Assembly (NCBI GenBank): GCA_032622095.1
Contig: CP136067.1
Span: forward strand, 130,545,030 to 130,609,029
Reading direction: 5' to 3'
Length of the DNA: 64,000 bases
From: Siphonodentalium dalli
Lineage: Eukaryota > Mollusca > Scaphopoda > Gadilida > Siphonodentaliidae
Shown here in pieces: positions 37,165-46,894 of this stretch. Made by a program: the position numbers and the translations under genes. The notes below the pieces were generated by a model that saw nothing but the letters and a program-made list of their open reading frames with translations, did not search any database and was not told where the DNA came from. The first letter of the stretch is position 1, and every line of letters begins with the position of its first letter.

Positions 37165-37505
37165 GATCAGCCTGTTCTCCCAAAAACCCGCACATTATCT
37201 TCTCATAATAAAACTTGTTTTAGGTAGATAATCTGCTTAGATTGCCTCATTTTGAGTTATAATGTGCTGAAAAATAGAAAACAATTTGTCACATTATCCA
37301 CTTGCGTTGAGGCGATTCTAAGCATATTATGTGCAGACAATGACACAAGTAAGCCAACTCACGACTGTCTATGTGTACGCTCTTTAACTTGTGTTTTCAC
37401 TGTGGATAGCACCATAAAACGAAATAACGGATATAATAAAATAATCACATTATGTAACTATTCCACATTATAGATCGATTATGTGCTTATTTGTTCCAGG
37501 ATATG
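37165..37505 (+). repeat. 370-bp fold-back repeat family, copy 3
   Basis: Matches copies 1 and 2: AGCCTGTTCTCCCAAAAACC, GTAGATAATCTGCTTAG, GGCGATTCTAAGCATATTA and TTATAGATCGATTATGTGC, in order. It lies inside the intron of RGK gene 2. Confidence 0.75.
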
Positions 37506-38246
37506 TTGCAGTTAAGATATACGTGTGTCCATTTACTACGTTGAGATACTGCCACTGTCTTGGATCATTTGGGATTGACACATAATTGTAAATTGACCAT
37601 CTAAGCAAACCAATAGTTCAGTGACTTAATCTATCAGCATCACATTGCCCCACCAACATAATAGGTAACTGAGCAGGACACATCAGTGTCATAGCCAATT
37701 AGCAATACCATTTAACCAGGGTGATTAAATGTGCGACATATTATAATAGACATCGGCGACGCGACGAGAACTGACGGACATTGTTCGTGTCGATATGTTT
37801 TAATCTTCCTCGTCCAAAGTTAAGTATAAATTATTTGGAGTTACTGTCAGAAGTTATTAAGAGACTACCAAAAACGTCGATTTTAATACATATTATGATT
37901 AAAATATTTATTAGCATTTCACTCTTCGGGTACCAATAACTCCTACAATAATCAATACTTTCACAAAACATGTACACCAACACACAGCTAATTGTCTCGG
38001 CTATATAATAGGGAACCTCATTCATTTTTGTTAGAATGATGATTTAATATTGTATTGCCACATATATTACAATGAAGAATGAACCAGCCACAATTATATC
38101 GACCAAACGAAACAATGCAATGTCGCCAAATTATCTATTACGACAAATCTTCGCAGCCCTTACCTGTAGACAATTTGTATTTCCTTGAAAAATATTTTGG
38201 CACGAATTTCACAATAAACTCGAACATATTGACAGAACCACACGAG

Positions 38247-38790
38247 CTTGGAAACACAGATTACTGACACTGATACGGAGAATGACATTAGGGTGATATC
38301 AAGTTGTATACAGTGTGTGGCGATTTCCAGTTCCACTTTGTTGCGAGCTATGATTCTGCAGTTCACAGTTATTATTCTGACGTGCTCTTTCCTTTGTTTT
38401 GTCATTGATACATCCCTATATTCCAGAAGACACACAACACACAAATGTCTGTCATGTTAAATGGAGAAACGATTGACAGCTCTTAAACGACGAAGCCCCT
38501 CACAATATCCCAATAAATTCGAAGATATCGACATCACCATAACAACTTGGAAACGCAGATTACTAACATTGGTAGCGAAAAATAGCATCACGGTGGTGTC
38601 TCACTGCATACAGTCTGTTTCTGCGTCTGTTTCCGATCTGTTTGTAGCTCCTGCAGTTCTTTGTTAGTATTACGATGTTCTCTTTCATTGGTGTTTCATT
38701 GACTCACTGTTTATATTACAGACGATGATGATGATAACAGTACACAGGTGTCTGTTATGTTAAATGGAGAAAAAGTCTGGCAGTTCTTCA
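38247..38790 (+). repeat. Tandem duplication (about 297 bp) covering an exon and its intron flank
   Basis: The segment from CTTGGAAACACAGATTACTG (38247) through TGTTAAATGGAGAAA recurs from CTTGGAAACGCAGATTACTA (38546), with intron sequence, acceptor and exon start all duplicated. Confidence 0.75.
38427..38486 (+). pseudogene. Duplicated, degenerate copy of RGK gene 2 exon 2
   Basis: After the acceptor TATATTCCAG, the copy keeps the core MSVMLNGE seen in the real exon (VSVMLNGE) but then runs into TAA at 38484-38486. Its start has also diverged, so joining from the first exon would not keep the frame. If spliced in, it would act as a poison exon; more likely it is a dead duplicate. Confidence 0.6.
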
Positions 38791-38810
38791 CCGAGGAACA
38801 ATCAAATCAG
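38722..38810 (+). CDS. RGK-family small GTPase gene 2, second coding exon
   Basis: A small 89-bp exon lies between TTATATTACAG and the donor GTATGA. In phase 1 it continues the first exon with an acidic run, then STQVSVMLNGEKVWQFFTEE. In RGK proteins the segment after the P-loop exon is a switch-like region with a beta-strand pair of the VTLxVDGEExxL type; the VSVMLNGEKV segment fits that place. The expected DxWE motif (the RGK version of G3) is not visible here and may lie in the next exon. I could not find that exon before the retroelements, so the following intron may exceed 25 kb. Confidence 0.6.
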
Positions 38811-41800
38811 GTATGATCTAGTCCATGCTGCGGACATTTTGCACTAATTCTCATTATCTAAAATATCATATTGTAACTTTCGAATTTTAAAATTGTATTC
38901 AGAGTTCCGGATCTCCAGTATCTGGAATGGGCGATTACGTATCTTTTGTGTTTTATTAAAGTACAAACTTGAAGATTTGAAATACAATACATACATTTTA
39001 TACGTTCAATGCAATCGCTTACACATAAACAACTTTGATTACATCTAATTACCTTGAGATGAACTTATAACGAAACAAAGCTTAGTTTCGTACATAGGCT
39101 ATTTGATTTTGTGACGTCGCCATTTTTTCACAGGAGCTAATTTTTTAAGATCCGAATATTTTTGTCGCATAGAAGAACGGTGGGCTTATAACATTAATTT
39201 CGTAATTTGAAGTCAAGAGGCCAACTAAAATCGGTCGTTGTGCTCCTCTCATGACATTAGCAACCGACATCATCGCCATGACGAGTGTACTCTCTCTCTC
39301 TCTACTGAATCAAATTCTCGGACCCTCTACGTCAGAGGCCGAAAGTTTTGGATACCTGTCAGTTGATCAACGTATCTAGTAAGTTTAAATAATAATTAAT
39401 GTTCTCGACAAATGCGTTATGCCCCACATAAGTAGGTATTTGTCATAAACTAATATAACTTGACCCACATGTCTACTAAATAGCCCGATTTGATGCTGTA
39501 TCCAAACTTGATTAAACAATATTTTCCCACCGGTGCAGGATGCCTCATCGTCACAGCCACAATATGACACAACTAAAGCTTTATATTCCAACTAATACAC
39601 ACCAGTTAATACTGCATGGTACTGTATAAACTTCTGTGCGAAAGGAAACAAGAAAACCATAGTCAAAATTGGTAACGCCATCTATATCATATTATTACAC
39701 ATATATAAAATATATTGGACCTTTAATGTAGTGATTGTGAAAAATGTCTATATAGGTAACGGCTATGTATATATAGTTGATTATAGGTAATTTTGCGAAT
39801 ATGTGTATAGTATGTGCTGAATGAGAAAGCATTTAAAAAAAAAAATTAATTGGACGTGCCAAACTAAAGTTATGATAATTATGAAATATGTACTCACGTA
39901 TGATGTTTTCACAAAGGGCGCATACGTTCCGATTGGTTGAAAGGTCCATCGCCAAACATGGAGCGCCCGTTATATTGATACACCAAAATATTACTGGTTA
40001 TATTCAAACAGCCATTGCCAACAAAATGACAACGCCTTGACGATTGACATGTTATTATGTTGACATGTTGCCAGCTCGCGGAAAATACACTAAACTGTCA
40101 TTTTCTCGGTTCTCTTATACGACATTATAATGTTGTCGTCTGGCATGTAACTTCTCTTTGTTGTTTGTTCTAATTTCTATCATAATAGAGGTCTGTATTG
40201 ACTGACAGAAGCCAATATACGGTGGCTGAACGCTGAATTAGGTTTCATTCACCACCGGTTATGGAGACAAGTTAATCAAAATGCCTTCAAGGTTTCATGA
40301 AAGCACCACCTCAGAATTCCGTTAAAACAACTAATCCTTCAAATCATTGCAACAACTGCGACTAATCACTGAAAGTTTCCCATTCACCACACCATAAAAC
40401 CGCTAAATGCCGACCAAAAATCTACTAATCGGATTACATACACTCCGGATACTTCGCAATAGGACATTTAGACATATGTTCACAGTGTTGAGTTGTCGGG
40501 GTTATTTCGGACACCACCAAGGGGTAATAAAAACAATATCACAACATCGATATGTTGGCTTTATGCATAATCAAAATATACCTTATTTAGACAAAACTAC
40601 AAGTCATTTATATGAAATTTTAATGGCCAGCAAAAGGATGTTTCCAATGTGAAAAAAGTCCAATAGGTTGAGTTTATTTTTTGTCTCATTTTAGACCACA
40701 TAATTGAACATCCATGTTTATCAGTCATAATTTGGTTTCAATATCTCATTCAAGTAATGCAATTATCAGGGCGTCAAGTTTTGACGCACATTAAAACAAA
40801 CAAGAAAAACTTTCAACAGCGTTACAGACAGTTCTTGGTAATACATGGAACGTATACGAGCTCAAACAAGATTTAAAATGAAGGTCAGGGTTGACTTACA
40901 AGTAAATTACAAGTGGATTTATAAAAGCATGTGTCATAAGGAAGCGTTAGATGTTTGTACCATTAGAGATTCATACTGTCCGACGTAACACAATTTTACG
41001 GTACAGCAAAGTTACCTGAACATTATGTTATGCATTGTATTCCCGCAATAAACTCTTCAAGAGTCGTCCAGCCATTGTTCACAACAAAATATCGAAAGCA
41101 ATGATGCTGTCGTAAAATTTACATACTTTAACAATGAGACATCCGCGAAGATACATCGGCGAATACAATCACCCTGCAAAAGTCTAACCCGTATGGAAAT
41201 TTCTAGTACCTTTTAAATCACAGCAATGGTTACTGCCGCCAACTTGAATTTTATGTCTTGAAGCTTTAATTTACTTTAATTTAATTTAATGATCTATAGG
41301 TATCGGTAGTATTTCTTCTTCTTTTTTTGGAATTAAACCTCATTCCCCAGTGTTTTGGCCAAACATAATCATAAAACTTAAAAAAAAATTAATAACACCT
41401 GAAATGAAACGTTTACTTAATGAAAAGATCATCGTACTGATGTCTACCTCGTGTTTCGACACGTTTACCAAGGAACTACACGTTCAGCGGTGTTGGCGTA
41501 GTAGAACATTAAAAATCATTAAAAGTTGCAGTTCGAGCCCGAGTCGGTACAGCTGAGGTCACACTAACAGGACCACACAAGGTGAATCATTGTGACAAGT
41601 GGATATCTGCAGTGGTGCTATGCCATATTACATTTTGATGGGAATCCGTTAAACCGTGAGTCCGATTTCGAAAGTGTGCACATATTCACATATGTCTTTG
41701 CCAATTTTCCACGTATCGAGGCGGGAGGTGCACCAAATTAAAGGCACGTATGGTCTAAATAATTGGTATGTGGCATTATTTTATGCACAGGGGATATTGA

Positions 41801-44124
41801 TGACTTTTTATCGCAAATGAGTCTATGCTCAATATAGATCAGATAATTATAAGCCTTGTATTAAGGTAAATACTCTTGGTAGGTTGTCGCACCTGTGGAT
41901 ATCGCTACTACATGACACATTAAGTTCGTCTGATACAAAATGTTTTCTTAAATAAAATAAATCCTTTAAATTACCAAAAAAGTCATTACCGCATGTAACC
42001 TTCTATCAATATACGTGCCGCATCCGAGGTGTCATATATCACTGGTACCTTATTTTAACAACTTTACCCCTACTTATCATTCGAACCTGGAGTGTCATCT
42101 GAATGGGTGTGTAATTCGATTGCTGTACAATATGGATCATACCCGCATATGCTATGCATGCTTCCACTTAAATCAGCATGACGAATCATCAATGACCAAA
42201 TAAACCCAACCATGCATGTGGCTAAGTGCCGCATACAATATCATATGCATAGCAGGATTGTACATTTAATATAAACTGTTCCTTTTCAGTGAGAATAAAG
42301 TAAAGTTCACAAATAGTCATGGTGATACTTACTGGTCAAGGTCGTCTGAAAAATAGTTATAACAAACTAAAATTCATCATCTAAACAATCACACACCAAT
42401 AACGAACCTTCTCGTAATACACATGTCACATCCAATGTACTAACACACAATGGTACTATATTATGACAAATTGGCCTTCCACTGACCATTCGAAACTGTA
42501 ATGTCACCTGAATATCTAAATGAAAACCAAATGAGATTAATATAAATTGGCCTGGAACCCTGCATACATCTCAGTTTATTAATATTTAAAGTGACTTATA
42601 CAAGATGATTTTTTACGCTATGTGCTTGCCCTATACCACGAATCGTAAGTTTCTTACTATGCCATCTTATGTATCTAGTAGTCGCTTTAACAATCCGACA
42701 ATAATCTTATCAGGTCTTATCAGAATTACTATTCAAATCCCATGTCTGGGATCGAAGCGGTATCGAAGTAAACTATTGCGAGAATCACAGTATTTAGTAG
42801 TATCTATAAACAGCAACAATGATACTAACACGCTATGGGTAGTTAATATACTTGGCACATAAACACTCGAATATGTTAGTTAGGTTCATCCGCATGTGCG
42901 CGTAACATGACATGTGTGTTAATGTGTTTTACTGGAGAGGCACCCTCATGGCGTGAAAAGTGACGTAATTTTCGGCGCCACCCCCCCCCCCGTTTATAGA
43001 TATTGGACCAACGTTTGGGAACACCTGTAAACAAAAGTCGATGGCGAAGAAAACATGTGACGGTCGATACGTTTAATATGCTTCAACCAAAATAATCTCA
43101 TCCCACTCACAGCGCTCAGTCAGTCCCAGTATCACATTATCTGTATTTTGTAGATCGCTCATTTGGTTATTTGAGTATTGGTTATTAGAATAATGTATTT
43201 CTCCTCTTTGCTGCACGTTTCGTATACTACACTTTGTGCACAATACATTCTAAACGGTTTGACTAATTGCAGGCGAAATGGTGGGGGATTCGGTTAGGTG
43301 TACAATTCCAAGCCGGTTCGCCCTCCAGATCTGGCGATAAATAAGGGTTCAAATCCACATGTTTCCATCGTGGACTTTGTAACTCGAAATCGCCATCTGG
43401 TGGAGTTGCCAGTTCCACGCCGACTGCCGGTTGTTTGCCGCACATAGTCGACGAGTTTATCGGCCATTGAAATCACTATTAGATTAGCCGTGAATGTGTG
43501 GATTTCCTCTACCACTAAAACTGGCAATGTCGTGACATGGCATTAGTTGCTGAAAGCGACATAAACTCCCAATCAGTCAATCACGCAGGGAAAATGTTGA
43601 CGTGAGTCACGTGACTTCTGTTGGCAAGTGGCAACACGTGGTTACGGGTAGGCGTGGCTGAACATTGCTATTGTCTTCAATATTGCCCTAGTAGTATTAT
43701 AGTATTCAGTTATACATGTTAAGCCTGTATTATACACCATGAACAATGTCGTGTCCCGCTATGCATGGGAAATTGTCATCACGTCGTTGAGCTCTAGTAT
43801 CAATAATACAATATAAAGAATAATGGAACTGTGTTTGTAATTGTCGTCAGGTTTTTATATAGACTAGATCCCGCCTATTAATGCGCTGTTACATCACTAA
43901 CCAACAAAATTGTGCATTGCATCCGACGGGGACAATGCTACATTTGAAATCCATTGAGTGAACACTTAAATGTGAATGGGAGTTCAAGTGACGTACTTCT
44001 GATAAAATCGTCGTCGGTTTTTTTAAATAGACTGTATATGCAGTTGGTGGTCCTCAAATAACATTATAACCTTTAATTATAAATACGCCATGTTGACACT
44101 TTTCCAAATTGTACACCTATCTCA
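38811..44124. other. Long non-coding stretch (probably intron 2 of RGK gene 2)
   Basis: No convincing exon, RNA gene or transposase was found. It includes a CT microsatellite near 39288-39303, a poly-C run near 42982, a diverged pair of similar segments near 41985-42110 and 42410-42515 (both with ATTCGAA and GTCA-C-TGAAT words), and a tRNA-like segment near 41490. The ORFs at 40407, 41350, 42605 and 43294 show no domain. Confidence 0.5.
41489..41566 (+). repeat. tRNA-like SINE head
   Basis: TGGCGTAGTAGAAC fits an A box (TRGCNNAGYNGG with one mismatch), and about 34 bp later GCAGTTCGAGCCC fits a B box. A weak anticodon-like stem (ATTAA/TTAAA region) lies between. The acceptor arms do not pair, so this is more likely a tRNA-derived SINE head or pseudogene than a tRNA. 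Confidence 0.4.
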
Positions 44125-44913
44125 CCAGTTCTGATTAAAACCATACTCAGACTCTAAAAGTACTGAGTCTAATGACAATGCATAGAGGTTCCATTATTCC
44201 CAGCAGGAATTACGTAATTACCAGCCAATCACAATATCCTCAAGAACGCGAGGTAACCAATCAGGCGATAGTCGCATGGAATCCCCAAGAATAGGGTAAT
44301 TCTGTCAGCCGGTGCCGATTCCAGTAACCCCCCCCCAAATAGTTATAAATAACACAATAACTTTTCCGCCGCATGGCTAATGTTTACAAATTCAGATTCT
44401 TACGACAGCAAATTTAACATTGAAAAGCGTATTTAAAGAGTGCAGAATTGACCATTTTTACTTAATATGTAATATAATTGAATGTTATAAGAAATTCAAC
44501 ATTTAGTACCGAATAATTTAGAAGTCGCGATGTCGTAAATTTATTTAATTTCCGGCACATGATGTTAACTTCGAAACTAAACAAAGAAAATATTATTTTG
44601 TTTCGAGTCATAAACGCATTTAAAGTTTGTTAAACGTGACTAATCTCAGTTAAAATTATGTCACAAGGCGCAGAAGATATTCTGAGAGAATACGTAGAAT
44701 CAGTTCTCACAGGAACTGTCATAAAGAGTCTGCGGAAATGAAACCGAAACTATATTATATTAATCAAAGCTATTTTTAAAGACAATTGTGGGCGGTGACG
44801 TCATACTACAGGGGGTTTCTGTGGAAGTTATTTATAGCGACAGTAATGCCACAGATAGCGGGTTCATCAGACTCAGTACTTTTAGAGTCTGAGTATGGTT
44901 TTAATCAGAACTG
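44125..44913. mobile_element. hAT-like non-autonomous transposon
   Basis: A 45-bp inverted repeat (CAGTTCTGATTAAAACCATA... at 44126-44170) faces its exact complement at 44869-44913. The 8-bp sequence CTATCTCA occurs directly on both sides (44117-44124 and 44914-44921). CAG ends and 8-bp duplications are typical of hAT elements. The interior (about 700 bp) is non-coding. One extra C sits between the left duplication and CAG. Confidence 0.85.
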
Positions 44914-44921
44914 CTATCTCA

Positions 44922-45370
44922 TATACACCAGTTAAAATAGCAATACAAAACATTGAGTTTGTGGTATCTGGCAATTGTCTGTGTGTTGACTAACTTAGCA
45001 GATTCGGAAACTTACGGTTCCAGATTCAAAATGTTACTGCTCCAGATTCGAACTGCTCCAGTTCCAGATTCAATTCGTTCCCATGGGATTTCGGCCACAA
45101 GGGAATTCATGACATATCGTGGATCCAGGGCATGGATTGATTATTGGGATACATACGAAAACCCGGACGAATATCGTTTATCCGAGATCGAGTTTTTTAA
45201 CGTTTACAAACTATTGAGTAGCTGACATGCGATGACGGATAACGACGAAGAATAAATGGTCCCATCGAATAACATATAACCTACTTATATACCTGTCATG
45301 TTGGATTTTGTTATATATATTGATGGCCCGTATATAGTTTATAATGAATAAGATTAGATTCAATCACATT
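44922..45370 (-). repeat. Probable remainder of the 3' LTR of the older gypsy element
   Basis: The 15.4-kb retrotransposon is flanked by CATT on both sides, and its right flank (60811-60932) is the start of the 3' LTR of the older element. The DNA to the left of 45371 should therefore be the continuation of that LTR. In agreement, the minus strand here carries a TATA-like GGTATATAAGTAGG (near 45277-45290). The LTR's end cannot be placed because the matching 5' LTR is outside the window. The plus-strand ORF at 44953-45225 starts with TTG, lacks an early ATG and is probably chance. Confidence 0.55.
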
Positions 45371-45877
45371 TGTTATAACTTTGCCTATGAGCTGCGATGT
45401 GACAAAGTATAACTACAGTAATATTGCGTTTATACCAAACATGAAATACAAACGGGGCAGAGAAGGGGTCAAGAAAAGATGTCTCACCTAATCTGCTCGT
45501 CTGTATTCTGTTTGGTCCGGTGGTCTGTTGTCGTGAATCTGTGGGCAAGTCCGTGTCGTTATCCTTGATGATGGCGTATTAGATGAGTGATGATTGATGA
45601 GTGTTGGATATCGGCCAACGTCCTATAAAACTGTTATGAAGTCCGAATATAACTTGGAACAACATGCGACTGTTCTTGTCGAGAATCGTAACCACAAGAG
45701 ATCGATATGGAGATGTATTCTTCCGCGCCACGGAAACCTTCCTTCGCTCAGTCCGTGCGCCACTCAGCGTCCTGGATTCGGTCACCTGATACTCTGACCT
45801 TTGACGTGATCATTCATAACAACAATAGTCAACAAAACACATGTGCACAGTCCACGTGTACCTCAACATTCACCACA
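45371..45877 (-). repeat. 3' LTR (507 bp)
   Basis: It starts TGTTATAACT and ends CACCACA on the plus strand, so reads TGTGGTG...TATAACA in element sense. It differs from the 5' LTR at about four positions (near 45705, 45736, 45791 and 45809). Short ORFs in it are chance. Confidence 0.95.
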
Positions 45878-45889
45878 CTCCTCCCCGTT
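45878..45889 (-). other. Polypurine tract
   Basis: In element sense AACGGGGAGGAG immediately precedes the TGTGGTG start of the 3' LTR. This is the expected place and composition for the plus-strand priming site of reverse transcription. Confidence 0.85.
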
Positions 45890-46227
45890 CCATTCTTTTA
45901 GATGGTGGAATATCTCCAAGAAGGTGGTGTTGACTATGTTGAACTCCATCCAAGACGCCAAGCAACAGGCAGAGTGAATAACGATGGGCTGCATTATTTT
46001 GGGACGCCCACTATCCCTCAGAATACAAGTTATCCCCTAAAGTCCCTAAATGGTGCCAGGCACTGATCACAAGCTGCATTATTGGGACGCTTGTTATCCC
46101 TTCCGAATGTCCCTGAAAGTTCTTAGGAGTTCCCGAGATAAACTTCCTTAGTTTCCAGGAATGTCATAATGAATATGTGTGGAATCCATTATCTGGGGCT
46201 TCCACTACCCCGACCGGACTTCTGCAG
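45890..46227 (-). other. 3' untranslated region of the retrotransposon
   Basis: Non-coding sequence lies between the TatD tail and the polypurine tract. It contains two similar GGCTGCATTATT/AGCTGCATTATT segments, each followed by GGGACGC, near 45986 and 46070, i.e. a small internal repeat. Confidence 0.6.
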
Positions 46228-46370
46228 TCACTTCAATTTGTACAAGGTTCGCGCATTTTCAGAGGTTATCCTACAAATGTGATGAAGCGAATCCCCTCGA
46301 ATTTTGGCAACTGCAGCAGCCGTTTCTCCCACAAACAACGGAGTGGTTGGTCGTTTTCCCCCCGAAGTAA
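46228..46370 (-). pseudogene. C-terminal tail of the TatD-like nuclease (out of frame)
   Basis: The segment FVGETAAAVAKIRGDSLHHI, then NARTLYKLK, ends at the TGA of 46228. TatD proteins end with a helix pair of the form VAxxIAxIRGxSxxxVxxxTxxNAxxLF, which this matches well. It lies in a different frame from the preceding catalytic part (46271-46894). The change of frame coincides with a run of six C (G in element sense) at 46368-46373. In the other frame the catalytic part reads into an unrelated cysteine-rich tail. Confidence 0.75.
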
Positions 46371-46894
46371 GGGGCGTCCGTTTCCAGTAGTAACCGATCA
46401 TCCGGAACTGCACATAACGCGAGTCGTTGGTCTTGATCAAAGAATCGCGCCATAGCCGTGAATCCAAAGTAAACCCTAGGAAAAGTCAACCATTGAGCCA
46501 CAGAAGATTTTCGCTGTCCGAAACAGTGAAGATGCACGGGATAACTGGTGAGCTGCATCTCCTGGAAGATGGTGAAAACCCGCGAACATACAGCGTCACC
46601 GTAAGTATCAGCCCCTCGAAGGTGTAACACGATGGGCTTGTCGGGTGTAGCAATCTTCAACAGTTCCCTAAGCACATTCTCCTGCGACCCGTGAGTTGAG
46701 GCGGGCTCGGTGTAATCTAGCCCAATTTCTCCTAAGGCATTAACTCGTGGATCCATGACGAATGTCTGCAGTTGATCCTTCAGACGATTACAAAAGAAAT
46801 GCCACTTCTTTGGATGAAGCCCTACAGCTACTCCCCACTTCATGTTGAGATCTTCCTCGGTCGGAAACGTGTTGGGATCACAGAACACAGCCAC
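46271..46894 (-). CDS. TatD-family metal-dependent nuclease domain (main catalytic part)
   Basis: TatD enzymes are TIM-barrel metal-dependent DNases (3'-5' exonuclease and apurinic-site activities are reported). The motifs are all present in order: GLHP at residues 25-28, GEIGLDY with the metal-ligand Glu56, VLHLRGA with His91, HLHCFG with His123, and LLETDAPYF with Asp173. The first metal site, DSHFHMD, lies at the end of the preceding ORF (46840-48735), which overlaps this one in another frame. The frame change falls at a G-rich run near 46895-46905. The family's usual length of about 260 residues is reached when the three pieces are counted together. In element context it is the last coding unit before the 3' LTR, where errantiviruses carry env. 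Activity in this copy is doubtful because of the two frame changes. Confidence 0.88.
   Translation of the reverse strand: MAVFCDPNTFPTEEDLNMKWGVAVGLHPKKWHFFCNRLKDQLQTFVMDPRVNALGEIGLDYTEPASTHGSQENVLRELLKIATPDKPIVLHLRGADTYGDAVCSRVFTIFQEMQLTSYPVHLHCFGQRKSSVAQWLTFPRVYFGFTAMARFFDQDQRLALCAVPDDRLLLETDAPYFGGKTTNHSVVCGRNGCCSCQNSRGFASSHL

Larger units (their letters stand above)
36133..38721 (+). other. Intron 1 of RGK gene 2
   Basis: Bounded by GTTGGT at 36133 and TTATATTACAG at 38721. It contains copy 3 of the 370-bp fold-back family (37165-37505) and a degenerate duplicate of the following exon (38427-38486). ORFs inside have no recognisable features. Confidence 0.6.

Noticed and set aside
43290-43365. 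Possible tRNA based on GGGTTCAAATCC (B-box like)
   Set aside because: No A box at a proper distance and the T stem does not pair, so not a tRNA.
44953-45225. 90-codon ORF with a hydrophobic start resembling a signal peptide
   Set aside because: It begins at TTG, has no early ATG, and lies antisense within the probable LTR of the older gypsy element.
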